Notes: a model not told the origin generated them from the sequence alone. 64,000 bases of DNA from JACPPO01 sp965262505 (GCA_965262505.1 CBDHFM010000030.1:4278001-4342000), one strand, 5' to 3'. Numbered from the stretch's first letter, positions 16,062 through 24,296 are shown. A program made the numbers and translations.

Positions 16062-17156
16062 GTGCCGCCTGTCAAAGTCCGATCTCAACGTACGAAGACG
16101 TGCCGGTTCGGCCGGGTGCTTGCGCTGGCATTGTCGGCCGTTTTGGGAGCCGCTCGATGCGGTAGCTCTCCACCCACGCCGACAACGGCCCTCGAGCCGG
16201 GCCACCGTGTGCTGCTGGACGCCCACAATGCGTATCCGTACGGAGGGCAGTGGGGCGACCGACTCGATCGTGCGCTCTCCACCGGGTTGCCGATTGCCGT
16301 CGAGCAGGATCTTGTCTGGCACCTCGATCCTCTGACGGGTCGAGCGTGGTCCGTCGTGTCGCACGGCGACCCGTTCACTGGAGACGAGCCGACGCTCGAG
16401 GCAGACTTCTTCGAGCGCATTCGGCCGCTGATCGAGCGGGCGTTCCGTGAAGATCGCCGCGCGACCTGGCCGCTCGTCGTCCTCAATCTGGACTTCAAGA
16501 CCGACGAGCCGGAGCACCACGCGGCGCTGTGGGCCACTTTGGGTCGATATGAATCGTGGCTGACAACGGCGACGCGCACGCCGAGCCCCGACGAAATCGC
16601 AGAGCTCGACCCCGGTCCGCTGCTCGTGCTGACAGGAGAGTCGGACGAGCAGGAGCGCTCGTTTCATGACCGTGTACCGCCCGGCGCGAAGCTCCGCCTG
16701 TTCGGGGCGGTTCACTCCCGGCCGGCGCAGGCGGGCACGGCCGCGGAGGTGGGTGTCGAGGCCCGGGATCCGCCCGACGTCTCGCCTGCTCCGAAGACGA
16801 ACTATCGCCGTTGGTGGAACCATTCATGGGCGGCGGTGGAGTCCGGGGGGCAGGCGAAGGCCGGCGAGTGGACGCCGCAGGAGGAAGGGCGGCTCGCGCA
16901 GCTCGTGAGGAGGGCCCACACGGCAGGTCTGTGGATCCGCTTCTTCACGTTGAACGGATACGATCCCGCCGACAGGTCCCAGGGATGGATCGGCAGCTAC
17001 AACTTCGGCTCGTACAGCGCTGCCGAACAGCGATGGAGGGCGGCGATCAACGCCGGCGTCGACTTCGTGGCCGTCGACCAGTATGAAGACTTCGCGCGCG
17101 TGCTCCAGCGAGGTCCAGCCGAAGCCGCAGGCGAAGGCACGAGGGCCGGGCCCTAG
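16062..17156 (+). CDS. Exported PLC-like phosphodiesterase (TIM-barrel) protein
   Basis: About 364 residues. The N-terminal segment is basic then hydrophobic (FGRVLALALSAVLGAARCGSS), a signal or possible lipoprotein anchor, though the residues before Cys are not a good lipobox. The mature part begins RVLLDAHNAYPYGGQW and has LPIAVEQDLVWH, LVVLNLDFK, WIRFFTLNGYD and VDFVAVDQYEDF, the strand order of PI-PLC/GDPD-type barrels. The substrate is unknown. The start is uncertain: GTG at 16062 is the first outside the IS. Before the insertion the frame was open back to ATG at 14787 across the ACGT target, so the IS has either cut off an N-terminal extension or separated the gene from its promoter. 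Confidence 0.7.
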   Translation: MPPVKVRSQRTKTCRFGRVLALALSAVLGAARCGSSPPTPTTALEPGHRVLLDAHNAYPYGGQWGDRLDRALSTGLPIAVEQDLVWHLDPLTGRAWSVVSHGDPFTGDEPTLEADFFERIRPLIERAFREDRRATWPLVVLNLDFKTDEPEHHAALWATLGRYESWLTTATRTPSPDEIAELDPGPLLVLTGESDEQERSFHDRVPPGAKLRLFGAVHSRPAQAGTAAEVGVEARDPPDVSPAPKTNYRRWWNHSWAAVESGGQAKAGEWTPQEEGRLAQLVRRAHTAGLWIRFFTLNGYDPADRSQGWIGSYNFGSYSAAEQRWRAAINAGVDFVAVDQYEDFARVLQRGPAEAAGEGTRAGP

Positions 17157-17308
17157 AAAATATTGAGCCGTCCGACGCGGCGATTCCGCGCCCGTCCCGG
17201 GCGCACCCATCGACTACCGGCGCATCGTGCATGAACTGCCGGGCCACGCCCTATTCCTCGACCAGATTGCGCAGCCACGCCGGCATCTTGCCGGACGGAA
17301 CACGGCTC

Positions 17309-18661
17309 CTATTTCGCGGGCACTTGCTTGAGTCGAAAAGCTCGATCAACGCAATCCTTCATGGCCGCATTTAGTCTTTCCGTTTGTCTGCCAGCCTCCA
17401 AATAGGCTGGATCCTGGAGGGCGCTGTCGTCGAAAAGCGTTATCCGACCCAATTCCTCTTCTTTTTTCCTTGCTGCATTAAATTCCATCCCGATCGCTGA
17501 ACAGTCGAACGAACCGACAGTCAGTTTGATCCAGTGGGTGCGATCGTCACCGCCCGTGCCCACCGCATTCCCCTCGGCGGCTTCGTAGCCAATCCACTCG
17601 GTACCGTCCCGTCGGAGGAACGTCGGTGTCGCCGGACGCCCGTCCAAGAACGCGTCGTCCGAGTCAAAAGCGGAGACCGACAGCCCCAGCCCAACCGGTC
17701 GTTCGGCCGACGCAATACCCACACGGCTGGCCCTGAGCACCCAGTCGCTCTGCACGGCCACAAGAGGCCCACTGGCCATCAGCGTCGTCGTGCCCAACGT
17801 GACGTCGGGCACGACCACGGGTCTGGAGAATCGCAGGCGGACCACCACGTCATCGAGGCGGTCGCGGTCTGGCGGCTCGGCCGGCAGCGCATTGAATTCC
17901 TCGTTCAACGTGCGGCGCCGGTTCATGTACGTGTCGCCCCTGACGACCTCATCCGGCAACTCGGGCTGTTCCCACTCGGCCGCGTAGACCGGGGTGCCCC
18001 CCTCGATCTCGATATCCACACGCTCCAGGACCGGCGGAGCACCAACACGGTACGACCAGCTGAGGGTCTGGCGGCCCTGCTCGGCCCCGTTCACAGCGAC
18101 CAGATCTACCCAGCTCGTCTCGTCGGTGTCGTCGGCGAAGCGTGGAACGACGAAGCTGTCGCCGCCATCAGTGCGAATGTCCAGTGGTGTGACCCGCCGG
18201 CGGTCCGGCAGCCGGGTCGAGCCCTCCACGAGCGCCGCGCGGACATCGTCGCGATCCGCTGGATGCACCGCGATAAACAGCGGCTTCGGTGTCGAGGGCC
18301 GGTCGCCAGCCGATGCCCGGATGCGGCGAAAGAGCGCGCCGAACGATTCGATCTCAGGAGAGTTGACCGTGATCCGCCCGGTGGAGGAATCGTAGTCGCC
18401 CCCGGTTGCGTCGGGCGGTTCCAAGGTCAGCCCCGGGCCCTGTCCCCGCCTCAGATTATAGGGAGCGGGACCATCCATGAGGAACGCGCCGAGGGAGGCG
18501 CGCAATAGCTCGTGCGGGAAGTCCCCGGTGTCTGAGTGCCGCTCGATCACGCCGACCAGCCGCCCCTTCGCATTGCGCCCAGCAAGGCCCGGCGCAATCA
18601 CCTCCCGCAGATGCCCCGGCTCCGTCCACCACTTCAACAGCACGCTACTGCCGTACCACAA
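17309..18661 (-). CDS. Metalloprotease C-terminal fragment
   Basis: 450-codon continuation of the interrupted gene. A TTG at 18661 would be the first possible start, but no ribosome-binding site is seen and the sequence begins in mid-domain (WYGSSVLLKWWTEPGHL). The content is beta-rich with no motif I recognise. Independent translation is doubtful. Confidence 0.45.
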   Translation of the reverse strand: MWYGSSVLLKWWTEPGHLREVIAPGLAGRNAKGRLVGVIERHSDTGDFPHELLRASLGAFLMDGPAPYNLRRGQGPGLTLEPPDATGGDYDSSTGRITVNSPEIESFGALFRRIRASAGDRPSTPKPLFIAVHPADRDDVRAALVEGSTRLPDRRRVTPLDIRTDGGDSFVVPRFADDTDETSWVDLVAVNGAEQGRQTLSWSYRVGAPPVLERVDIEIEGGTPVYAAEWEQPELPDEVVRGDTYMNRRRTLNEEFNALPAEPPDRDRLDDVVVRLRFSRPVVVPDVTLGTTTLMASGPLVAVQSDWVLRASRVGIASAERPVGLGLSVSAFDSDDAFLDGRPATPTFLRRDGTEWIGYEAAEGNAVGTGGDDRTHWIKLTVGSFDCSAIGMEFNAARKKEEELGRITLFDDSALQDPAYLEAGRQTERLNAAMKDCVDRAFRLKQVPAK

Positions 18662-18733
18662 CCTCCTACTCGTCGGGTTGTCTGTGGTATCGCCTGGAAT
18701 GCCCGTGAATGGGTGGCCTCCGACTCCCCATTC

Positions 18734-19441
18734 CTACCAGAAGTAGTCCCGCCAGTATGGATAGCCGAACTCGGCGCCGGCCGTCGCCGCGTGTATCTCA
18801 TCCTCCGCCCACTCCGCTGTACCCTCGAGCAACCACATGAGGTCCGCAACGCCTTGTTTTTCTTGAAAGACGTGAAACATCTCGTGCGCGATGGTAAACC
18901 GCAGAGGTTGCTCGATCGGCTCACGGTTGGGAAGTAATACGAAGCTGCCCGATCCAAACAGAGTATAGCTTTCTGTCTGCCCCAGGCCGTTATTCTCTAT
19001 CTTGTCTTGCGACACGATGAATACCGTGATGAGGGTGTCCCTGGCCCCACTGGGGACCTCGAAACCGAGATCAACGAGGCGCTGATAGGCGAATTCCAGC
19101 TCCCCCATCCTTTCCACGGCGTATTCCGGGATCTGATCGCCCGAGAGAAGCTGCGGCGGCGCACCGACGAGATCGATGAGACGATCGACGGCACCGAGGT
19201 ACACGTCGGCGACGCTCGTGCTCTGGAAGTGCCCGGGAAGATAGTAGACGGCGAAGTTCTTCGTCGTGGCGATCGATACGTCCGCAACGCCAACGCTTGA
19301 AAACCACTGCTGAAAGTAGGAAGCGACAGCCTGTCGCTCTTTCTGCTGCGCCACCACGACATCTGTGCCTATCGGCAGAACGCCGGCAGCGACAGTCATC
19401 AGACAGGCGCCGATGGCGCACAGACTACGCCGAGTAGTCAT
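18734..19441 (-). CDS. Metalloprotease N-terminal fragment (ends at the TAG)
   Basis: 235-residue product if translation stops at the TAG: signal peptide MTTRRSLCAIGACLMTVAAG, then a domain with TIAHEMFHVFQE and WLLEGTAEWAEDEIH. The zinc-binding HExxH is intact. It may still fold, but lacks the large downstream region described in the whole-gene entry. Confidence 0.6.
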   Translation of the reverse strand: MTTRRSLCAIGACLMTVAAGVLPIGTDVVVAQQKERQAVASYFQQWFSSVGVADVSIATTKNFAVYYLPGHFQSTSVADVYLGAVDRLIDLVGAPPQLLSGDQIPEYAVERMGELEFAYQRLVDLGFEVPSGARDTLITVFIVSQDKIENNGLGQTESYTLFGSGSFVLLPNREPIEQPLRFTIAHEMFHVFQEKQGVADLMWLLEGTAEWAEDEIHAATAGAEFGYPYWRDYFW

Positions 19442-19531
19442 ATCCCAGCCTCCGGATAGGTCTTCGCGATCATGACAAGCCACTCGCTGCCCCCCTCGCG
19501 GCCGAGCAGGGGGCTACCATGTTACACAACG

Positions 19532-20515
19532 TCAGAAGATCTCGACCAGCTCGACGCGGCGATTCATCGCGCGCCCCTCATCCGTCCGGTTCGACGCGAC
19601 GGGTGCGAGATACGCGACGCCTGAAGCTCGCAGTCTCGCCGCCGCGATGCCGCGCCCGGTTACCAGCGTCTCCATCACCGCGTCCGCGCGACGGTTGGAG
19701 AGGTCCATGTTGTACTCGAGCGTCCCCTCGTTGTCGGTATGACCGACGATGTGCAGGCTCATGTCTGCGTTGCCCTGCAGCAGCGTCGCGATCTCCGTGA
19801 GCGTTGCTTCCGACTGGGCCGTGATGTCCGCGCTGCCGGTCTCGAAAAAAATCCCATACAGCGCGACGCGGCCGGCCTCACTAATGTCCCTTGCCATGGC
19901 GTCGGCGTCGATTGTGACCATGTTCGTCTCCATGGCCTCGATCTCGACGACGTCAAGGTGCGCGTACGTCCCCTCCATCGAACTCACGAACGTATGCTCC
20001 GCGACGTACAGGAACACGTAGACGTCGCCTTCGCCGGGGCGCGCCAACCTGGCTGCCACATAACGCTGGTTCTGGGGCTCTGGGACAAACAGACCGCTGA
20101 TCGACCCGGTACGCTGAAAGATCGGCTGTTCTCTATAGTAGAAGTACCGTCCGCACTCAGCCCCGCTGCATTCGAACAGCGACTCGAAGCCCTGCCCGGC
20201 CAGCTCGGAGGTGTAGTTCCGGAAGACCTCGAGTGACGTGCGCCCCTCCGGCGCACGGTAGAGGATGCGCGTCACCTCACCCTCGAGCGTCTGTGCCCTC
20301 TCCCACACAAGCGGACGGAGCGTGCTGCCCGACCCTCCCAGCACCGCTTCGTAGTCGTCGAATTCGGCGTGTGCGTAATCGATGATCGTCGAGCCCTCAA
20401 ATCGCGAGACGATCTCGTGGTCGCTCGTCCCTTCGAGATCCTCCTGGGCGTTGACCTGCGAGGGCACCAAGGCTACAACCGCCAGCCAGACGATGACCGA
20501 ACAGAACCTCTTCAT
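19532..20515 (-). CDS. OmpA-family protein with DUF4892-like N-terminal domain
   Basis: 327-residue exported protein. Signal peptide MKRFCSVIVWLAVVALVPSQVNA; ATG 20515 is supported by AGGAGA just upstream. Residues about 25-210 resemble DUF4892 (EGSTIIDYAHAEFDDYEA, FECSGAECGRYFYYRE with a likely disulfide). The C-terminal 110 residues are an OmpA domain that binds peptidoglycan: IFFETGSADITAQSEATL, VGHTDNEGTLEYNMDLSNRRAD and MNRRVELV. It is probably anchored or soluble in the periplasm. It sits between the two interrupted genes on the same strand, 22 bases after the preceding one. Confidence 0.9.
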   Translation of the reverse strand: MKRFCSVIVWLAVVALVPSQVNAQEDLEGTSDHEIVSRFEGSTIIDYAHAEFDDYEAVLGGSGSTLRPLVWERAQTLEGEVTRILYRAPEGRTSLEVFRNYTSELAGQGFESLFECSGAECGRYFYYREQPIFQRTGSISGLFVPEPQNQRYVAARLARPGEGDVYVFLYVAEHTFVSSMEGTYAHLDVVEIEAMETNMVTIDADAMARDISEAGRVALYGIFFETGSADITAQSEATLTEIATLLQGNADMSLHIVGHTDNEGTLEYNMDLSNRRADAVMETLVTGRGIAAARLRASGVAYLAPVASNRTDEGRAMNRRVELVEIF

Positions 20516-20537
20516 GACCGATTCTCCTTTCGCGGCG

Positions 20538-21167
20538 TCATTGTTTGGTGAGCGTGGCCGTGCCCGTCGCGGTGCCTCCAGCAATGAACGTCACCGTGTA
20601 ACTCAACGTGATCGTCGATACGGTGGCGGTGCCCGTGAAGTCGATGCGCGAGACCGTGGCGCTCGGCACGTTCGTCCCGCTGCCGGTGATCTGCCCGGTC
20701 GAGGTGATGTTGAACGTCACCTCACCCAACACCGACGACGTCTGCATGACAGTGCCGCCGCTGGTGGTGTACGCGCCGGTCGCGGTCTCGGCTGGAGGGT
20801 CGCTGGCCCCGAATACCGACCCATTGAGGTCGAATGTCATCGTCATGGTCTGCGCGACCGTATCCGCCGCCAACGTCATCGTTATGCTGCCGCTCGATCC
20901 GAACGTCGTGTTGTTCCACTGTCCCGCCCATGTTCCAGCCGAGCCCGCTTCCTCCGCGGGGGTCATCGAGACGTCCCCCGCGGTTGCCCCGGCGAGCGTC
21001 ACGGCCTGCGTGAAGTTTCGATGGCCCTGGTGCTGGGCCGTGAGTGTGGCCTCACCGTCGGTCAAATCCGAAATCGAATACTGGCCATCAGCGCCTGTCG
21101 TCGCGCTCTTCCCCTGAATCGCCACAGCCACAGAAGCAATTGCGGCACCGGACACGACGTCCGTCAC
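20538..21167 (-). CDS. Carboxypeptidase-regulatory-like domain fragment
   Basis: 209-codon stretch downstream of the TAA and the Pro-Thr linker, starting at a GTG with no ribosome-binding site. It contains the beta-sandwich and the C-terminal Thr-rich beta domain of the interrupted lipoprotein. Listed because it is the longest piece an automatic caller would keep; it lacks its own export signal. Confidence 0.45.
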   Translation of the reverse strand: MTDVVSGAAIASVAVAIQGKSATTGADGQYSISDLTDGEATLTAQHQGHRNFTQAVTLAGATAGDVSMTPAEEAGSAGTWAGQWNNTTFGSSGSITMTLAADTVAQTMTMTFDLNGSVFGASDPPAETATGAYTTSGGTVMQTSSVLGEVTFNITSTGQITGSGTNVPSATVSRIDFTGTATVSTITLSYTVTFIAGGTATGTATLTKQ

Positions 21168-21185
21168 GGTACCGGTGATGCTGGT

Positions 21186-21268
21186 CGTCGGAGTCGGAGT
21201 TGGAGTTGGAGTTGGAGTCGGGGTCGGCGTTGGCGTCGGCGTTGGAGTCGGGGTTGGCGTGGGCGTTG
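21186..21268. repeat. Hexanucleotide microsatellite coding for a Pro-Thr linker
   Basis: Variants of GGAGTT/GGAGTC/GGCGTT repeated about 13 times; on the minus strand they encode (Pro-Thr)n. Such tracts change length by slippage in multiples of two codons, which preserves frame. Confidence 0.8.
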
Positions 21269-21460
21269 TGGGAGCCGTGGCTTACGTGGGCGTGGAGCTC
21301 CCGCTGCAGGAGAGCGTGCCAGCCACCGTCGCGATCAGGGCGAGCGAGAGCAAGCAGACGATTGCCAGCCGAGAATTCATACGTGGTAAGACGGCCATGA
21401 CTCCTCCTGCACCATTATCCTATCCCTTGGCAGCGACGATCGGACACACACGTTCAAACA

Positions 21461-22309
21461 TCAGTCCGGCGTACGAACGGACCGGGTAACCGCCTCGACG
21501 GTGAAATCCGCGGCCGACAAGCGCAGGTCGGATTCAAGTCCCACGCCTTCGATAACCGTTCGGCTCTGGCCGTCGGCCGGTTCGACTGTGACGATGGCCG
21601 GTAGCCAGCGATCATTCAGTTTCAGAATCCTGTACAACCCGATCCGCTTTATCAGACTTCCGTCTTGTCCGAACTGTTCGACGCGGAGTGCGACGGCCAG
21701 TTCGGACGAAAGCCATACCTTGACGAGCGAGTACGCCGTCGGGGTGTTGGGCCCGGGACGGAACTCCACGATGGCGCAGCGGTACTCGCCGATGGCTTCT
21801 TCACCCACGATCTCTCGCGAGGGCCAGTCCCAGAAGGATTGAGTCAGGTCCTCGATGTTGAGGTCGGAGTCGAACGCCTGATCGTCCAGCATCGGGACCG
21901 TGAGCCGGGTCACGCTGCCGGACTGATACAGGAATCCCTGTGGCGGGTGATCGCCGGCGTCCTCGACCACAAGCGCCGGCCCCGGGGTTTCGCCAGGCCA
22001 GACCTGTTGGTAGAGCATTGTCGACTGCTCGGCCTCGCGACGGCCTTTGATGAGAAGTTGCCGGACGTGCTTCACGCCCGAGCCGATCTCGGTCCGCGTC
22101 AACGTGGCGCGAGCGCTGAAGCTGGTGCTCTGCGGCGCATCTATCACACTGGCCAGTAGTTGGTCGGCCGCGGTCTCAGGTTCGGCCATCAACTCAAGGT
22201 TGGCCGTCAGCTCAGGTTCGGTCGTTCGTGAATCCGTCGGCCGGCACCCCACCCCGCACGCCAGCACAACGAGCCCGAGCACGCCGGTACACACAGCGGT
22301 TCGCGTCAT
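21461..22309 (-). CDS. LolA-like outer-membrane lipoprotein-sorting-type lipoprotein
   Basis: 282-residue lipoprotein (VLGLVVLACGVGC, Cys at about 22) with a LolA/LppX-like half-barrel pattern: SFSARATLTRTEIGSG, QLLIKGRREAEQSTMLYQ, EYRCAIVEFRP and VWLSSELAVALRVEQFGQDG. Unlike LolA itself it carries its own lipid anchor, as in COG2834-type proteins paired with dedicated ABC exporters. Its ATG overlaps the permease stop by 4 bases, so it belongs to the operon with the next two genes. Likely role: accepting a hydrophobic cargo extruded by that transporter. Confidence 0.78.
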   Translation of the reverse strand: MTRTAVCTGVLGLVVLACGVGCRPTDSRTTEPELTANLELMAEPETAADQLLASVIDAPQSTSFSARATLTRTEIGSGVKHVRQLLIKGRREAEQSTMLYQQVWPGETPGPALVVEDAGDHPPQGFLYQSGSVTRLTVPMLDDQAFDSDLNIEDLTQSFWDWPSREIVGEEAIGEYRCAIVEFRPGPNTPTAYSLVKVWLSSELAVALRVEQFGQDGSLIKRIGLYRILKLNDRWLPAIVTVEPADGQSRTVIEGVGLESDLRLSAADFTVEAVTRSVRTPD

Positions 22310-23427
22310 TCGTGCCTCAGCGCGTCACTCGGACGCATGCACGAGCCGCGATATGCGGGATAGACGCCGCCCATCACACCCAAACCGACCGCGAGGGCGA
22401 GCGCCACCCCAAAGAGCAGCAGACCGGACTCTCCTTCGATCTTTCCCCTTAACAGCGGCGTCATCTCCAAGAATTCGACCGCGGCAAGGCCCGCGATGAA
22501 TCCCAGCACGCCGCCAGCCACGCTCAGGGAGAGCGATTCGTAGAGAATCATCAACACGATCCGTCGCCGACGCCAGCCCACGGCGAGGAGGATACCGAAT
22601 TCGTGCAGGCGCTCGAAGACGCTCATCAGCACGGTGTTCATGACGCCCACAGCGCCCACGGCGAGCGCGATCACGGAAGTGGCCCAGCTCATCGCCTTGG
22701 CCATCTGGAGGGCCGCGTTCTGATCGCCCACGTCACCGGCCAGAATAGCCCTGAATTCGGGCCATCGGGTCGTGATCGATCGGCGCAGCGAGGCGATTTC
22801 ATCCGCGGTTGTGCCCGGCGCCAGCTTGAGGTTTACGAAATTCACCTTGCCTGTCTGTCCGGTGACCCCCTGCAATCGCGGAAGGGTCATCACCACGGAT
22901 CCGTTTTCGGGCAGGGATGCGCTCTCGAACACTCCGCTCACGGTGAACGTTGTGGTCTGGATCTGAATCGATGAGCCCACCGTCTTGTTGAGAACCTCCG
23001 CCGCGACGGTTCCCAGCACGACGGCCGCCTCGGCGTCATCAACTGGCCAGCGGCCGCTCACCAGGCGCAGGTGGTCCCACAGGAACGTGTCCGACTCCCA
23101 GGCGAAGACCAGCACGATCGGCACCTCTTCGATGCTGACGACATCGCTGAGTACGCCGCTCCCTTGTGCTACATGTGGCAGCGCTCGAAGATCGTCGGCC
23201 GCGTCGTCAGGGAAAGCCACCGGGACGGGGTTGAGGCTGCCCGCCTTCGTGATGATGAGGTCGGTGCCCCGCGCGGTGTAGATCCCGATCCAGGTCTTTT
23301 CAAATCCCCACGCGATACTGGTCAGCGCCACTACTGCGCCGATGCCGATGGCGATACCAGTGACCGTCAGCAGGCTCCGGATCGGCCGTCGCAGGAGGTT
23401 CTTCAGGATGACGGCGTAGAACCCCAT
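22306..23427 (-). CDS. ABC transporter permease, LolC/E-MacB type
   Basis: 373-residue MacB/FtsX-type permease. One N-terminal membrane helix (SLLTVTGIAIGIGAVVALTS), a large periplasmic domain (about 45-240), then three helices (VIALAVGAVGVMNTVLMSVF, the SLSVAGGVLGFIAGLAA region, GVALALAVGLGVMGGVYPAY) and the terminal RPSDALRHE coupling end. Together with the adjacent ATPase it would form a mechanotransmission ABC system working on lipoproteins or other envelope cargo, distinct from the lolC/E-lolD pair at 29-31 kb. Confidence 0.88.
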   Translation of the reverse strand: MGFYAVILKNLLRRPIRSLLTVTGIAIGIGAVVALTSIAWGFEKTWIGIYTARGTDLIITKAGSLNPVPVAFPDDAADDLRALPHVAQGSGVLSDVVSIEEVPIVLVFAWESDTFLWDHLRLVSGRWPVDDAEAAVVLGTVAAEVLNKTVGSSIQIQTTTFTVSGVFESASLPENGSVVMTLPRLQGVTGQTGKVNFVNLKLAPGTTADEIASLRRSITTRWPEFRAILAGDVGDQNAALQMAKAMSWATSVIALAVGAVGVMNTVLMSVFERLHEFGILLAVGWRRRRIVLMILYESLSLSVAGGVLGFIAGLAAVEFLEMTPLLRGKIEGESGLLLFGVALALAVGLGVMGGVYPAYRGSCMRPSDALRHE

Positions 23428-23434
23428 TCAAGGC

Positions 23435-24130
23435 CTACGCGGCAGGGGACGGACGACGCGTCTCGGACGCGATCCGGCCATCCAGCATCCGCAGCACGCG
23501 CTGGGCCTGTGTCGCGACTGCGTCGTCGTGGGTGACGACCACAAGGGTGATACGCCGTTCGGAGTGAATGGTCATCAACAGTGCCATGATTCGCTCCGCG
23601 TGCGTGCTGTCGAGGTTCCCCGTCGGCTCGTCGGCCAGCAGCAACAGCGGCTCGTTCGCCAGGCTCCGCGCGATGGCCACGCGCTGGCGCTCGCCGCCGG
23701 AGAGGTTCACGGGCCGGTGGTGGAGCCGACCGGGCAGGCCGACTGCGTCGAGCAGGGCGAGTGCGCGTCGTCGCCGTTCGTCCGCCGGCCACGGCATTTC
23801 GAACATCGGGATCTGCACGTTCTCGAGAGCCGAGAGCGTGGGCAGGAGGTGAGACATCTGGAAGACGAATCCGACCGTGCGCGCGCGAAACGCGGACAGG
23901 TCGGTGTGCCGATCCAGGGCCGTGCCTCGAAACCGCACCTCACCGCCACTGGGCACGTTGAGCGCGCCCAGGATGTGAAGCAACGTGGACTTGCCGGAGC
24001 CGCTTGGGCCCTGTATCGCGACGAACTCGCCAGCGGCGATCGTCACATCAACTCCGCGAAGTGCCTCGACCCCCCCGGCGTCGAACGTTCGTCGCAGATC
24101 GCGGGCCTCGACGAGCACACTCCCGGACAC
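23435..24130 (-). CDS. ABC transporter ATPase, LolD/MacB type
   Basis: 231-residue ATPase: Walker A GPSGSGKST, Q-loop in VFQMSHLLPTLSALENV, signature LSGGERQRVAIARSL, Walker B LLLLADEPTGNLD and the H-loop in VVVTHDDAVA. This is the LolD/MacB/FtsE group. It is the first gene of the three-gene unit ATPase, permease, LolA-like lipoprotein, all transcribed leftward. Confidence 0.92.
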   Translation of the reverse strand: MSGSVLVEARDLRRTFDAGGVEALRGVDVTIAAGEFVAIQGPSGSGKSTLLHILGALNVPSGGEVRFRGTALDRHTDLSAFRARTVGFVFQMSHLLPTLSALENVQIPMFEMPWPADERRRRALALLDAVGLPGRLHHRPVNLSGGERQRVAIARSLANEPLLLLADEPTGNLDSTHAERIMALLMTIHSERRITLVVVTHDDAVATQAQRVLRMLDGRIASETRRPSPAA

Positions 24131-24195
24131 TGCAGGCAGAATACCTTATCCCCCGAGACTGCGCCCGCGCCAACGCTTCGGCGATCGGCGTGAAA

Positions 24196-24264
24196 AACCA
24201 GTCACGGGCTTTGCCCTTGCTATCCGTCGAATCGATGACGCGCTGGTCGAGCCCGTGACTGGTT
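24196..24264. repeat. Perfect 15-bp inverted repeat between guaB-type gene and ABC operon
   Basis: AACCAGTCACGGGCT (24196-24210) and its exact complement AGCCCGTGACTGGTT (24250-24264) flank a 39-base spacer. Both neighbouring genes are on the minus strand, so the repeat lies 3' of the IMP dehydrogenase-like gene and 5' of the ABC ATPase. A second GC hairpin (GGCGCG...CGCGCC, about 24279-24294) sits beside it. No T-run follows; a processing hairpin, attenuator or mobile-repeat remnant are all possible. Confidence 0.7.
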
Positions 24265-24296
24265 GCCAGTGTCTCTTGGCGCGCTCCGCGCGCCGC

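Larger units (their letters stand above)
17309..19441 (-). pseudogene. Exported zinc-metalloprotease-like gene interrupted by an in-frame TAG
   Basis: One 711-codon frame with a single TAG at 18734-18736 (codon 236). Upstream: good Shine-Dalgarno (GGAGG, 9 bases before ATG 19441), signal peptide, and HEMFH at 186-190 with EGTAEWAEDE as a likely third-ligand region, a gluzincin-type zinc site. The 24 codons after the TAG stay open and join without a frame change to 450 more codons of beta-rich sequence (VDLVAVNGAEQGRQTLSWSY). The join DYFW-stop-EWGVGG suggests loss of a Gln codon (CAG to TAG). It could be a pseudogene, a recent mutation, a sequencing error or a readthrough gene. The catalytic half alone is complete up to the stop. 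Confidence 0.8.
20538..21398 (-). pseudogene. Lipoprotein-like gene with carboxypeptidase-regulatory domain, interrupted by an in-frame TAA
   Basis: Read as one frame from ATG 21398 (AGGAGGAG directly upstream): signal sequence MAVLPRMNSRLAIVCLLSLA and a Cys after GTLS, then SGSSTPT, a TAA at 21282-21284 (codon 39), and the frame continues ATAPTTPTPTP as a Pro-Thr linker. Next is a carboxypeptidase-regulatory-like beta-sandwich (SITGTVTDVVSGAAIASVAV, GQYSISDLTDGEATLTA) and a Thr/Ser-rich beta domain. The signal and linker are in the same frame, so the stop looks like a single change (CAA to TAA). This is the second interrupted exported gene within 4 kb. Confidence 0.78.

Noticed and set aside
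17157..17308. Hairpin GCGCCCGTCCCGGGCGC as a terminator between convergent genes
   Set aside because: GC stem is present but no T-run on either side; common by chance in GC-rich sequence.
17309..21398. Genetic code with TAA/TAG read as Gln
   Set aside because: Many intact genes in the window end in TAA or TAG at the expected family length, so these codons are used as stops.
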